From Lentisphaerae bacterium WC36 (GTDB lineage Bacteria > Verrucomicrobiota > Lentisphaeria > Victivallales > SZUA-371), in assembly GCA_020683205.1 (NCBI GenBank), contig CP085689.1, positions 2,908,230 through 2,972,229 of the forward strand: a DNA stretch of 64,000 bases. Reading direction: 5' to 3'. How positions within the stretch are numbered: position 1 is the stretch's first letter; the number at the start of each line of letters is the position of its first letter. Of this stretch, positions 38,947-47,813 are shown one piece after another. Position numbers and translations under genes: made by a program. The notes beneath the pieces were generated by a model, which worked only from the letters and a program-made list of their open reading frames with translations, did not search any database and was not told the origin of the DNA.

Positions 38947-39420
38947 ATGCGTCTATCTAAAAATAAAAATTCACGTTTTCACTTTAGTGATAAGACCAAA
39001 ATATTCACTAACCGCCCAGACTTAACGCCTTTAGTTGATATGATGTTCTTGTTACTCATTTTTGTAATGTTAAGTAGCTCTTTTTTAAATGTGACAGGTA
39101 TTATGGTTGAGGTCCCAAAAGTTAGTAATCAAACGGCAATGGACATGAAAAAAATGATTATTTCTATTGATAAAGATAATCAGATTTATTTTCAAAACAA
39201 ACAAGTTTCACTCAAAGAACTGCAACGAAATTTGCTGGATTTAGACTCAGTAATCCCCAGTAATTCGGCGGTAATTCTGAGTGCTGATAAAGATTCAAAA
39301 AGTGGTATTATGACCAAAATTTATTCACTTGCTGACAAAGCAAATTTAGATTTATTTGTTCTAACAGACGAAGAAAAAGCACAGAGTGAAGTTGTTTACG
39401 ATAAAAGCGAAGTCGAATAA
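38947..39420 (+). CDS. exbD: ExbD/TolR biopolymer transport protein
   Basis: Single-helix partner of ExbB. The helix DLTPLVDMMFLLLIFVML carries the conserved Asp needed for proton conduction. The periplasmic domain (IISIDKDNQIYFQNKQVSLKELQ, then VILSADKDSK) follows the ExbD pattern. 157 residues; GAGGAG precedes the ATG 11 bases after exbB. Confidence 0.9.
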   Translation: MRLSKNKNSRFHFSDKTKIFTNRPDLTPLVDMMFLLLIFVMLSSSFLNVTGIMVEVPKVSNQTAMDMKKMIISIDKDNQIYFQNKQVSLKELQRNLLDLDSVIPSNSAVILSADKDSKSGIMTKIYSLADKANLDLFVLTDEEKAQSEVVYDKSEVE

Positions 39421-39439
39421 TTTTGGCAAAAAATTTACT

Positions 39440-40216
39440 ATGAAAAACAAATTTGAAAAATCGATTCCAGTAATACAGGCACTAATTGTCACATTATTAT
39501 TTCATGTGGCACTATTTTTTCTATTTTCCCCTGTGAATCAAGCAAAAACAAAAAAAAGTGACGGTCAACGACGCGTTGTGATGAGTTTAAGCATTAATGA
39601 GATGCCCAAAAAAGAACAAATTCTGTTCAGAAAATATTTAAGTTTTAATAAACCATTAAATTTTAATGAAATGAGTAATCTGCCAGTTGCTGAGCCAAAG
39701 CAAATAAATGAATTGATCTTGGTTGAAAATAAAGTTTTTGATAAAAACATTGAGCTCCCATCAAGTTATAAATTTTCAAAATTTGCACCATACATAATTG
39801 CCCAAAAGAATAAAGTCACAAAAATCTCTAATAAATATAAACCTTTATTAATTAAAAATAATAATTCAAAAATATCAGTTAATTCAGCTGAACCAAAGCA
39901 AATTTTTTTCATTGTTGATAACTTTGGGAAGGAGCTAATAAAAAGTGAACTAATTGTTTCACGAGCGAAGAAGCTAGTAAAAGAAAGTAAAATTTCGGGC
40001 TCATTAGCTCCTACTAGAGTGCTCATCGTTAAAAGTAATATCTCCGATTTACAGCCTGAAGTTAAATTTCTTAATAAATGTGGCAAAGTAAATCTTGATG
40101 TTGCAGCATATAAAATTGCCACGGCGAGCGCGAACTCTCTTTTAAAGAAATTAAACAAGCAAAGATTAATTATGCAGTTCAACTGGACAGCATTAAAAAG
40201 TGTGGAGAACAAATGA
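39440..40216 (+). CDS. TonB/TolA-like energy transducer
   Basis: The 258-residue protein has a short cytoplasmic start, one N-terminal helix (VIQALIVTLLFHVALFFLF) and a long basic periplasmic part. The helix has T-x3-H (TLLFH), comparable with the S-x3-H pair of TonB that couples to ExbB/D. It starts 20 bases after exbD; a GTG at 39386 overlapping exbD is the alternative start. No classical TonB C-terminal fold is evident and the Pro-rich spacer is missing, so the receptor partner is unknown. The gene ends ATGA, overlapping the next start. Confidence 0.65.
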   Translation: MKNKFEKSIPVIQALIVTLLFHVALFFLFSPVNQAKTKKSDGQRRVVMSLSINEMPKKEQILFRKYLSFNKPLNFNEMSNLPVAEPKQINELILVENKVFDKNIELPSSYKFSKFAPYIIAQKNKVTKISNKYKPLLIKNNNSKISVNSAEPKQIFFIVDNFGKELIKSELIVSRAKKLVKESKISGSLAPTRVLIVKSNISDLQPEVKFLNKCGKVNLDVAAYKIATASANSLLKKLNKQRLIMQFNWTALKSVENK

Positions 40217-40600
40217 TACCGATTTCTTTACCAATGCTATTTATTATTTATATATATTGCTGGTTCATTGTGTTAATAATTTTATGGCTTCGCGAGCAAC
40301 TTCGTACTTACATTAGTGACTGGAAACGTAATCGCAATAACCATTTTCAATGTGATAATTGCCATTATACATTTATTGAGCAAAGATTAATTATGCAGTT
40401 CAACTGGACAGCATTAAAAAGTGTGGAGAACAAATGATACCGATTTCTTTACCAATGCTATTTATTATTTATATATATTGCTGGTTCATTGTGTTAATAA
40501 TTTTATGGCTTCGCGAGCAACTTCGTACTTACATTAGTGACTGGAAACGTAATCGCAATAACCATTTTCAATGTGATAATTGCCATTATACATTTATTGA
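40158..40600 (+). repeat. Perfect 221-bp tandem duplication
   Basis: Two adjacent copies (about 40158-40378 and 40379-40599, sharing one base at the junction) are identical at every base. Each holds the last codons of the TonB-like gene, the ATGA stop/start overlap, and the first 56 codons of the zinc-ribbon gene. Confidence 0.95.
40213..40437 (+). CDS. Chimeric truncated zinc-ribbon membrane protein (duplication product)
   Basis: A 74-residue frame contains the membrane helix and first CxxC of the zinc-ribbon protein, then runs into the duplicated tail of the TonB-like gene (QRLIMQFNWTALKSVENK). It starts and ends on ATGA overlaps. It lacks the second metal-binding cysteine pair, so it is probably not functional, though translation through it would keep the downstream intact gene coupled. 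Confidence 0.6.
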   Translation: MIPISLPMLFIIYIYCWFIVLIILWLREQLRTYISDWKRNRNNHFQCDNCHYTFIEQRLIMQFNWTALKSVENK

Positions 40601-40673
40601 AAAGTATTCAACAATATGTCGTTGTCCACGTTGTAATGAAATTTCAATTGCTCGCCAAGAAAAACAATTCTAG
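40434..40673 (+). CDS. Membrane-anchored zinc-ribbon protein
   Basis: The 79-residue protein has an N-terminal helix (LPMLFIIYIYCWFIVLIILWL), a basic linker (RTYISDWKRNRNN), and a zinc ribbon from CDNC (about 48-51) and CRCPRC (about 63-68). This is the intact copy; the frame upstream is its truncated duplicate. It overlaps the previous stop by ATGA and ends the exb operon. Function unknown. Confidence 0.7.
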   Translation: MIPISLPMLFIIYIYCWFIVLIILWLREQLRTYISDWKRNRNNHFQCDNCHYTFIEKYSTICRCPRCNEISIARQEKQF

Positions 40674-40702
40674 ATAAATATTCCCTTTTTATGTCAAAGT
40701 TA

Positions 40703-40730
40703 TTGACATAAGATGAAATTATGTTATTAT
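40703..40730 (+). promoter_or_regulatory. Promoter of the GH18 gene
   Basis: TTGACA (40703-40708), a 16-base spacer and TATTAT (40725-40730) lie 27 bases before the GH18 start; this excludes the earlier in-frame start at 40713. Confidence 0.7.
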
Positions 40731-40757
40731 TTAAATATAATAAAAAAAGGGAATATT

Positions 40758-41840
40758 ATGAAAAAAAATTTATTAATGTTATGTGCTTTTATTGCTAGCT
40801 TTACATTGAAAGCAAAAGAAATTAACTACAAAAATCATTCACCGCGCCCAGTTGTTGGCAGTTACTATGTTGAGGGAGCAAAAAAAACATTGCCTCCAAA
40901 TAAAATAAAGTATCAGCTCTTGAGTCATATTTTTCATGCGTTTGCAGTTCCAAAAGATGATGGTTCAATTACGCAAATTTCAAATGACATCGTTAAAGAA
41001 GCACATAAAAACAACACTCGAGTCATAATTAGCGTGGGCGGTGGAGGTTACAAAAAATTTGCTAAAATTACAAACAATAAAAAAACTTATAAAAATCTAA
41101 TTCAATCATTAATTTTATTAGTAAAAAACAATGATTATGATGGCATTGATATTGATTGGGAATTTCCAGAAAATAAAATTGAGGGACAAAATTGGAATAA
41201 ATTAATGACCGATTTACGTTCTGAATTAGACAAATTATCACAACAAAGTAACCGTCTCTACGAGCTAACAACAGCTCTACCAGTTGGCAAATGGTGTGGA
41301 AAATGGATAAGTCGTGAGGTGATTTTAAAAAATATTGATTTTATTAACCTAATGGCATATGATGGTTTAGAATGGCAAGCAGGCTATCATTCACCACTCT
41401 TTGCGGATAAAAACGACCCTAAAAAAATTGCTTTTTCCAACTGGGATTATTGGTGGAATGAAAATAAAATTCCAAAATCAAAATTAACTTTTGGAGTACC
41501 ATTTTACACATACGTTTTTGAAAGTATTAAGCCCTATACAAAACTGCCAAACTACAATGGTGGACGCCAAGTAGCCTATCAAAAATTTCTAAACCGCATG
41601 AAAAAAGAGGGTGGCTATACTAGTTATGAAAGTACAGAAAACTTAGCAACTTGGTATTTTTCTGCCGATAAAAAAGTTTTTGCTGCAGTTGATACTCCAA
41701 AAACTATTGCCTTCAAAACTAATTGGGCTGTCAAAAAAATGAAGTTCACAGGTGTTTTCTCGTGGGCACTTCACCATGAATATGACAAATCGAATCAAAA
41801 TTTTCCTTTAACCGAGGCAATGAAAAAAGCTAGCGAATAG
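40758..41840 (+). CDS. Exported GH18 glycoside hydrolase (chitinase-like)
   Basis: TIM-barrel hydrolase of family 18. The catalytic signature DGIDIDWEF (about 128-136, DxxDxDxE) is intact, with the SVGGGG strand before it and an NLMAYDGLEW strand after it, as in chitinases and endo-beta-N-acetylglucosaminidases. A Sec signal (NLLMLCAFIASFTLKAKE) places it outside the cytoplasm. GGGAA precedes the chosen ATG. No carbohydrate-binding module is seen in 360 residues. Substrate could be chitin oligosaccharides, N-glycans or host mucin glycans. Confidence 0.88.
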   Translation: MKKNLLMLCAFIASFTLKAKEINYKNHSPRPVVGSYYVEGAKKTLPPNKIKYQLLSHIFHAFAVPKDDGSITQISNDIVKEAHKNNTRVIISVGGGGYKKFAKITNNKKTYKNLIQSLILLVKNNDYDGIDIDWEFPENKIEGQNWNKLMTDLRSELDKLSQQSNRLYELTTALPVGKWCGKWISREVILKNIDFINLMAYDGLEWQAGYHSPLFADKNDPKKIAFSNWDYWWNENKIPKSKLTFGVPFYTYVFESIKPYTKLPNYNGGRQVAYQKFLNRMKKEGGYTSYESTENLATWYFSADKKVFAAVDTPKTIAFKTNWAVKKMKFTGVFSWALHHEYDKSNQNFPLTEAMKKASE

Positions 41841-41860
41841 TAGCACATAGCACACTATAA

Positions 41861-41894
41861 TGAAACAAACAGCGTTTATGCGTTGTTTGTTTCA
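41861..41894. terminator. Hairpin between convergent GH18 and dxs
   Basis: TGAAACAAACAgCG pairs with CGtTGTTTGTTTCA; the stem overlaps the last codons of dxs. No long T run, so termination strength is uncertain. Confidence 0.5.
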
Positions 41895-43804
41895 CCCAAG
41901 GTACTGAGTATTGTTTTAACAATTGAACCATTATCCAATCCATGTTCTTCGCGTAAAAGCTGAGTTTTTCCATGATCTACAAAATCATTCCCCCAGCCAA
42001 AGTGTAAAATATTTCCACAATATCCATTTTCATATTCTACAACAACCTCATCAACAATTGACGCTAAACCACCCTGTTTTTGATGATCTTCAAGAGTCAT
42101 AATTAAATTAATATTTGCATTTTTGTGTAGCCTTTTAGCCAATACTACTTTGTCAAATGGTTTCAAAAATCTTGCATTAACAACTTCACAGTCATAACTA
42201 AACTCAGAAGTTAAAATTTCAGCAATTTTTAGGCAATTTTGGACTTCAAGACCAAGGCCCCATAATGAAATCTTTTTATTACCATTGTTTATAAAATTAC
42301 GAACAATCTTTGCTTTTCCCCATTCAATAACCTTCAAAGAACAATTCTTTGAGTATGAATGAAATGACGAACCTTTTGCATAGCGAATTACAACAGGCTC
42401 TTTTTGTTCATAACTTGCAAACAACATCGAATGTAATTCTTCTTCATCTTGTGGCATTAAAATGCTTAGATTTGGAATATTTCGCAAAAAAGCAATATCA
42501 TGAATACCATGATGAGTAGGACCATCCTCAACAATACCACTACGATCGCAACAAAAAATCACTGGTAAATTCTGCAAACAAACATCATGAATCACACAGT
42601 CAAAAGAGCGTTGTAAAAAAGTTGAATACATCGCCACTACAGGACGAATTCCTCCCGCAGCCAAGCCCGCAGCAAACACTGTTGCATGTTCTTCGGCTAT
42701 ACCAACATCGTATAATTTATCTTTAAAAACAGTTTTAAATTCACTTAGACCAGTTCCTGAAGTCATGGCGGCAGTTATAGCTACAGTGTTATCAAAACTT
42801 TTTGCCAATCGAATCATAGCATCACCAAAAGCCTGAGAAAATGTAACATTTTGCGATTTATTTAAACTCTGCCCAGTTGCAATATCAAACTGTGCCAAAC
42901 CATGAAAACGTTCTGGTTCAATTCGTGCTGGTTCATAACCGCGTCCTTTTTCAGTAATTGTATGTAAGACAACTGGTGCATTGAACTTTTTAACTCCTTC
43001 AAGAGTGCGAATCATTTCTCCCAAATCATGCCCATTAATTGGACCGACATAGCGCAATCCTAATTCTTCAAAAAATACCCCTGGCACCAATAAACTTTTT
43101 GTAGCTTCTTCAAATTTTGAGATTCCTTTATGAAATCCTTCCCAACGTGGTAATTTATTTAAAATTGCCTTGGTAGCACTTTTTAATTGATTATAACTCT
43201 CTCCAGTAATTATTCGACTTAACAATGACGGGATAGCTCCAACATTTTCAGAAATAGACATTTTATTGTCATTAATAACCACAATTAAATCTTCAGTCGC
43301 TTCACAAATATTATTCAACCCCTCCAACGAAATTCCGCAATTCAATGATCCATCGCCAACAATTGAAATGACTTTGTGTTTTTGCCCTTGACGATCACGC
43401 GCAACAGCTAAACCAATTCCGGCCGAAATTGCGGTTCCAGCGTGTCCAGCTCCAAATGGATCATGATCAGATTCATCACGTGATAAAAAGCCACGACACC
43501 CTTGATAACTACGCAAACTTTTCATAAAGTCACGACGCCCAGTTAATAATTTATGAATATATCCTTGATGTCCAACATCCCAGATCATCATATCCTGTGG
43601 CGAATCAAAAACATAGTGAAGTGCAATAGATAATTCTACTACACCTAAATTGGGAGCCAAGTGTCCGCCCTGTTCAGCTACAACTTCAAGTAAAAAATCA
43701 CGAATCTCCACAGCCAAGTCAGATAATTTTTCCACAGGTATTTTTTTTAAATCCTGTGGGCTGTTTATTGAATATAGCAATTGATATTTTTCATTATTAA
43801 ACAT
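41876..43804 (-). CDS. dxs: 1-deoxy-D-xylulose-5-phosphate synthase
   Basis: First enzyme of the MEP isoprenoid pathway, joining pyruvate and glyceraldehyde 3-phosphate with thiamine diphosphate. The TPP motif GDGSLNCGISLEGLNN, the opening GGHLAPNLGVVELSIALHYVF, and the transketolase-like middle domain (GIAEEHATVFAAGLA; DRSGIVEDGPTHHGIHD) are intact. The ATG at 43804 has AAGGA 7 bases upstream; an earlier start at 43849 would overlap the HAD gene. 642 residues. Confidence 0.95.
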   Translation of the reverse strand: MFNNEKYQLLYSINSPQDLKKIPVEKLSDLAVEIRDFLLEVVAEQGGHLAPNLGVVELSIALHYVFDSPQDMMIWDVGHQGYIHKLLTGRRDFMKSLRSYQGCRGFLSRDESDHDPFGAGHAGTAISAGIGLAVARDRQGQKHKVISIVGDGSLNCGISLEGLNNICEATEDLIVVINDNKMSISENVGAIPSLLSRIITGESYNQLKSATKAILNKLPRWEGFHKGISKFEEATKSLLVPGVFFEELGLRYVGPINGHDLGEMIRTLEGVKKFNAPVVLHTITEKGRGYEPARIEPERFHGLAQFDIATGQSLNKSQNVTFSQAFGDAMIRLAKSFDNTVAITAAMTSGTGLSEFKTVFKDKLYDVGIAEEHATVFAAGLAAGGIRPVVAMYSTFLQRSFDCVIHDVCLQNLPVIFCCDRSGIVEDGPTHHGIHDIAFLRNIPNLSILMPQDEEELHSMLFASYEQKEPVVIRYAKGSSFHSYSKNCSLKVIEWGKAKIVRNFINNGNKKISLWGLGLEVQNCLKIAEILTSEFSYDCEVVNARFLKPFDKVVLAKRLHKNANINLIMTLEDHQKQGGLASIVDEVVVEYENGYCGNILHFGWGNDFVDHGKTQLLREEHGLDNGSIVKTILSTLGETNNA

Positions 43805-43814
43805 GTTTATTCCT

Positions 43815-44420
43815 TCATTTTTGATGAATTTGTGCAAAAAAGTATTCACGAAATTTTTCAGGCGTAGTAAATAGATGACTTTTCCAATCGCGGTTTTCTC
43901 CAGCTATAATATTTTCCTCGCGGTCATCTAAATAACAAATGGGTTTTCCATATTTTACTTCAAAATCCTCATAAATTTTACAATGAGGCTTCATTACACC
44001 AGACTCAAAGCTAAAAATACCTCCAGTAATTAAATTTGCAAAACTCAAACGGCGGTAAACTTGTAAAATATGCGCTGATGATGTATTGGAGAAATAGATA
44101 AAACGATATCCTAAAGTTGTAATTTCTGCAATAATTTCTGCCATCATAGGCAACTCTTCTCCGATTGATAAATTCCAGCCAGTCATCATTCTTTCATCAT
44201 CATAATCATATAAATTCAAGTCTTTGCGCAATCTTTCACACATCTCAACGGTTGAAATTTTTCCACACTCATACAGATCAAACGTTTCCCATGCCTGTGG
44301 ACGAATATCTTCAATTCCACTAAAATTAAAATAATCTAACACTTTTTTTGTATCAATTTTTAAGCATACTTCACCAATATCCAAGGCGATTACTTTATCA
44401 TTGTTTTTTTCGTCATTCAT
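43815..44420 (-). CDS. HAD-superfamily hydrolase (YihX-like)
   Basis: A 201-residue haloacid-dehalogenase-fold phosphatase with a helical cap. Motifs are ALDIGEVCLKID (nucleophile Asp), FIYFSNTSSAHI (motif II Ser/Thr), SGVMKPHCKIYED (motif III Lys) and CYLDDREENIIAG (motif IV acidic pair). YihX-type enzymes act on sugar phosphates. It ends 10 bases before dxs and is probably cotranscribed with it. Confidence 0.85.
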   Translation of the reverse strand: MNDEKNNDKVIALDIGEVCLKIDTKKVLDYFNFSGIEDIRPQAWETFDLYECGKISTVEMCERLRKDLNLYDYDDERMMTGWNLSIGEELPMMAEIIAEITTLGYRFIYFSNTSSAHILQVYRRLSFANLITGGIFSFESGVMKPHCKIYEDFEVKYGKPICYLDDREENIIAGENRDWKSHLFTTPEKFREYFFAQIHQK

Positions 44421-44451
44421 TTATATTAAATCCAATCGTCATTTCTAACTA

Positions 44452-45579
44452 TTATATTTCTAAAATACATTCTTTGTTGTTCAAAAGTTCACAACCATTA
44501 CCTTTCACCACTACCAAATCTTCAAGCCTCATTCCACCCCATTCAGGATAATATAACCCAGGTTCAATCGTAATTACAGTATTTTCTTCTAAGATATAAT
44601 CATTCGCAGATGAAACTCGAGGCGCTTCATGAATATCAAGCCCAAGACCATGCCCCAGTCCATGAATGAAACCAACATGGCACCCATTGTCATGAACATA
44701 AGTTTCGAAACCATTTTTAACTAAAATATTTTTTGCTAGTTCATGCAAATCTTTAACAGCAACCCCAGCTCTAACTTTTTCTAAAACACAATTTTTTGCC
44801 TCATAAACGGCATTAAACGCTTTATTAACCATTGCAGAAGCCTTTCCTTTTACCACAGTACGTGTCATATCTCCCCAGTAATGACTTGAGCTTAAACGAG
44901 GGAAATTATCAATGACAATCGTTTGGTTAGCATACAGTGGACCGTTCCCTGTATTATGAGGTTCAGCTGCCGCCGCGCCACAACTTGCAATTAAAGTATC
45001 ACAATATCCGCCACGCTTAACCATAAAACTATTTAAAATTCCCTTAAAACGCTCTGAAGTTAAAATCTCGCCATCCAAAATTAACATCTTTTCATCATTA
45101 ACATTGGATTCTCTTAACAACGAGATTCCATAATTAATGGTCTGTTCATTTAACTTTTGCGCTAAAGCAATTTGTTTTAATTCAAAATTATTTTTGATTA
45201 ACCTTTCTGGGAAAAAACTTCCTTTAACAACGTTAATATCAACGTTGTTCGTTTTTAAAAGTTGATAATATCCTGTTGGAAAATCAAAGGGGACAGCTAA
45301 CTCTTGAAGTGAATATTTTTTAATTAAAGCAATAACACTATTTTCTACATCAGCTGTTTCTCCATTACAAAGCTCTTCATAACTGATCACTTCACAGTCA
45401 GCACTTCCTGAATTTTTTGCGCGGCTATATTCTAAAGATGATACCGCAATAATTTTTTTATTTATGCCAGCAATTTCTACATAGATAAATTCATCGGGAA
45501 TATGTAGCTTGCTGATATAGAGAATATCGCTGCTTTTCTCACTTGAGCTGATTATTAATTTACCACTATTTTTTTTCAT
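44452..45579 (-). CDS. M24 family aminopeptidase (Xaa-Pro type)
   Basis: Pita-bread metallopeptidase with an N-terminal creatinase-like domain. The metal ligands lie in QTIVIDNFPRLSSSHYWGDMTRTV (two Asp), GLGHGLGLDIHEAP (His), TIEPGLYYPEWGG and MRLEDLVVV (Glu). The ATG at 45579 (MKKNSGKLII) is preferred over one 15 codons upstream because AGGTG lies before it. 375 residues. The specificity (X-Pro or other) is by family only. Confidence 0.87.
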   Translation of the reverse strand: MKKNSGKLIISSSEKSSDILYISKLHIPDEFIYVEIAGINKKIIAVSSLEYSRAKNSGSADCEVISYEELCNGETADVENSVIALIKKYSLQELAVPFDFPTGYYQLLKTNNVDINVVKGSFFPERLIKNNFELKQIALAQKLNEQTINYGISLLRESNVNDEKMLILDGEILTSERFKGILNSFMVKRGGYCDTLIASCGAAAAEPHNTGNGPLYANQTIVIDNFPRLSSSHYWGDMTRTVVKGKASAMVNKAFNAVYEAKNCVLEKVRAGVAVKDLHELAKNILVKNGFETYVHDNGCHVGFIHGLGHGLGLDIHEAPRVSSANDYILEENTVITIEPGLYYPEWGGMRLEDLVVVKGNGCELLNNKECILEI

Positions 45580-45768
45580 ATTTATTTTAACACCTAACAA
45601 TATATTGATAGTGCGATTTTTCAATGTTTTTTAATTTGACTTATAGTTTGTTATGACTTAAATTATTTTGATATTATTAGAAAGATGCATTAAATAAAGC
45701 ATTACCTTCTAATTCAAAATTATTATTTTAATTTAACTGAAACTTATTTCAAATGCAAGAGATTTATC

Positions 45769-46428
45769 ATGGATACAACACAATTAATTATATTCTACGC
45801 TACTATTTTCATCTTAAGCTACCTTTTTGGTTCAATCCCTTGGGCTTTTATAATTGGCAAAGCTAACGGAGTTGATATTCGCAAATGCGGCAGTGGCAAT
45901 GTTGGCGCAACCAATGTGACCCGCACTGTCGGGAAATGTTGGGGAAAACTTTGCTTTGCCTGTGATTTATTAAAAGGGGTATTACCTGTCGTTACTGTTT
46001 CTTTAATTGCTAAAAAATATTTACCAAGCACTACTGAGTCAACAATTAACTATGGTTGTATGGTTGCAGGATTTAGTGCTATTTCAGGTCATGTATGGAC
46101 TATTTTCTTAAAGTTCAAAGGTGGTAAAGGTATTTCAACTAGCGCTGGAGTACTTTTAGCATTAGCTCCAGCTCCCGTTTTGGCAGCATTAATTTTATGG
46201 GTAATTATTTTCAAAACAAGCAAAATGGTTTCTTTAGCGAGTATTATTGCGGCAGGAGCTCTACCAATAATCGCAGTTATTTTTAACTACACTCTTAAAA
46301 AATACTCTTTCTTTGCTACGGAAAAACCTATTTTAATATTTTTAGTTGTTATAGCAGTTATTGCAATCGCAAAACATCGTAGTAATATTAAACGCATTAT
46401 CGCTGGAACTGAAAGTAAATTTAGATAA
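45769..46428 (+). CDS. plsY: Glycerol-3-phosphate acyltransferase PlsY
   Basis: Membrane acyltransferase that uses acyl-phosphate to make lysophosphatidic acid. The three family motifs are present: GSIPWAFIIGKANGVDIRKCGSGNVGATNVTR, GHVWTIFLKFKGGKGISTSAGV, and the third in the C-terminal part (AKHRSNIKRIIAGTE). About five membrane helices; 219 residues. It converges on the minus-strand gene after 20 bases. Confidence 0.93.
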   Translation: MDTTQLIIFYATIFILSYLFGSIPWAFIIGKANGVDIRKCGSGNVGATNVTRTVGKCWGKLCFACDLLKGVLPVVTVSLIAKKYLPSTTESTINYGCMVAGFSAISGHVWTIFLKFKGGKGISTSAGVLLALAPAPVLAALILWVIIFKTSKMVSLASIIAAGALPIIAVIFNYTLKKYSFFATEKPILIFLVVIAVIAIAKHRSNIKRIIAGTESKFR

Positions 46429-46448
46429 TTAGCGATAAAAGAGTACTG

Positions 46449-46961
46449 CTAAACTCCTGAACATTTTATGCCTATATCTTGCAAGCGTAACATATACGCT
46501 TCAAATTCATCACTATCAGCGCTATCACCTAATATGAAAGGGCAATTATTGACATATAAAACTGCTTGATAACGGCTTGGTCCCTCTCCATTAATAATTT
46601 CGACTATATATTCAATCTCGTCAAACTTCACTTGGTACTTTTTACTTAAGAAAAAAAATTTACGTTCATTTATATCACAAACTTTTTCGACGACTGAAAA
46701 ATTAAAGTTGTATTTCTTAAAATTTTTTGTAAATGCAAAAACTATTAGCAATAATCCCATCGCCTTAAAAATCCATTGCTTTTGTAACAATTCACTAAAA
46801 CTGATTTCAGTAACTGGATCTCCAAAATAAGCAGTTACAATTAAAATTAAACCCAATGTTAAAAAAATATATCCATCTCGATACATATTAACTTCAATGC
46901 TAAAGTTGTAGCTATTATCCTCTGTAATTTTCAAATCTACTCCAGAATTATCTCCAAACAT
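46449..46961 (-). CDS. Membrane protein of unknown function
   Basis: The 170-residue protein has two hydrophobic helices (YIFLTLGLILIVTAYF, about 30-45, and WIFKAMGLLLIVFAF, about 63-77) and a C-terminal cytoplasmic domain containing the short segment YQVKFDEIEYIVEIINGEGP. This layout is like PH-type or YcxB-like domains, but weakly. It overlaps ispD by 14 bases, so translation is likely coupled. I do not recognise the family. Confidence 0.55.
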   Translation of the reverse strand: MFGDNSGVDLKITEDNSYNFSIEVNMYRDGYIFLTLGLILIVTAYFGDPVTEISFSELLQKQWIFKAMGLLLIVFAFTKNFKKYNFNFSVVEKVCDINERKFFFLSKKYQVKFDEIEYIVEIINGEGPSRYQAVLYVNNCPFILGDSADSDEFEAYMLRLQDIGIKCSGV

Positions 46962-47706
46962 TTTCTTTCTCCATATATTTATGTTGCAATAAAATTTCCA
47001 TCATTTGCAAATCTTGCTGATATGTTAACTTATTATTTAATTTATGATTCGCGAAAATTTTTACTTTAAAGTCGCTATAATTCATAATTGCCGCATCATC
47101 TGTAAAAGAATCAAGTTGCAAACCCTCATTCTTTATGTAATTATAAGCTGCTATTAATTTTGCTAAATCAAAAATTTGCGGAGTTTCCATTGCCCAAAGT
47201 TTTGAACGATCAACATTACACATTATTTCACTATTTTCTGCAACCTGCTTAACTGTATCAACAATTTTCTTAGCTACGACAACCCCACTAAATTGCTCTT
47301 TATTTTCCTCAAAGTTTGTTATAGAATCAGCAATTAATTCTTCTGTCACCAGTGGTCGCGCCGCATCATGTATTAAAATGCATTTATTCTCAAAATCAGC
47401 ATTGCGACTACTAATCTCTTTAACAGCATTTTCAACGGATTCTCCTCGGCATTCGCCACCCAATACAAAATTAAATGTTCTCTCTGGGAAATATTTAGTA
47501 ACAATATTCTGATATTCTTGTAACTGCGTAGCCGCAACTACAATAAAAATATGTTCTTCTGAAAACAAATTAGCAAAAGGAATTAGCGTATGAATAATAA
47601 CTTCTAAATTAGCAACCTGTTTAAAAAGTTTATTTTCACCAAACCTTTGCCCTGATCCGCCGGCAGCTATAATTGCAAAACAATTATCATATAAAATTTT
47701 TTTCAA
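46948..47706 (-). CDS. ispD: 2-C-methyl-D-erythritol 4-phosphate cytidylyltransferase
   Basis: MEP-pathway cytidylyltransferase. The nucleotide-binding AIIAAGGSGQRFGENKLFKQV, the middle segment VLGGECRGESVENAV, and ILIHDAARPLVTEEL are diagnostic, and AMETPQIFDLAKLIAAYN follows. 252 residues, slightly longer than E. coli IspD. The second MEP gene in this window (with dxs), though 3 kb apart and in a different transcript. Confidence 0.92.
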   Translation of the reverse strand: MKKILYDNCFAIIAAGGSGQRFGENKLFKQVANLEVIIHTLIPFANLFSEEHIFIVVAATQLQEYQNIVTKYFPERTFNFVLGGECRGESVENAVKEISSRNADFENKCILIHDAARPLVTEELIADSITNFEENKEQFSGVVVAKKIVDTVKQVAENSEIMCNVDRSKLWAMETPQIFDLAKLIAAYNYIKNEGLQLDSFTDDAAIMNYSDFKVKIFANHKLNNKLTYQQDLQMMEILLQHKYMEKENVWR

Positions 47707-47737
47707 TTTTTTCCCTTTAATTTAGTTAAATGCCGTT

Positions 47738-47779
47738 AAAAAATTAAGAGCGCCTCATATAAAATATTGAAGCACTCTT
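47738..47779 (-). terminator. Terminator of the LysM lipoprotein gene
   Basis: On the minus strand, AAGAGTGCTTCA pairs with TGAGGCGCTCTT (two G-T pairs), followed by a T run. It separates the LysM gene from ispD. Confidence 0.65.
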
Positions 47780-47813
47780 TTTAAAATATTATTCATGAAA
47801 TAATGATATGCTA

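Noticed and set aside
40158-40600. The 221-bp repeat as an insertion sequence or CRISPR-like element
   Set aside because: Only two copies, directly adjacent, containing ordinary coding sequence; a simple tandem duplication.
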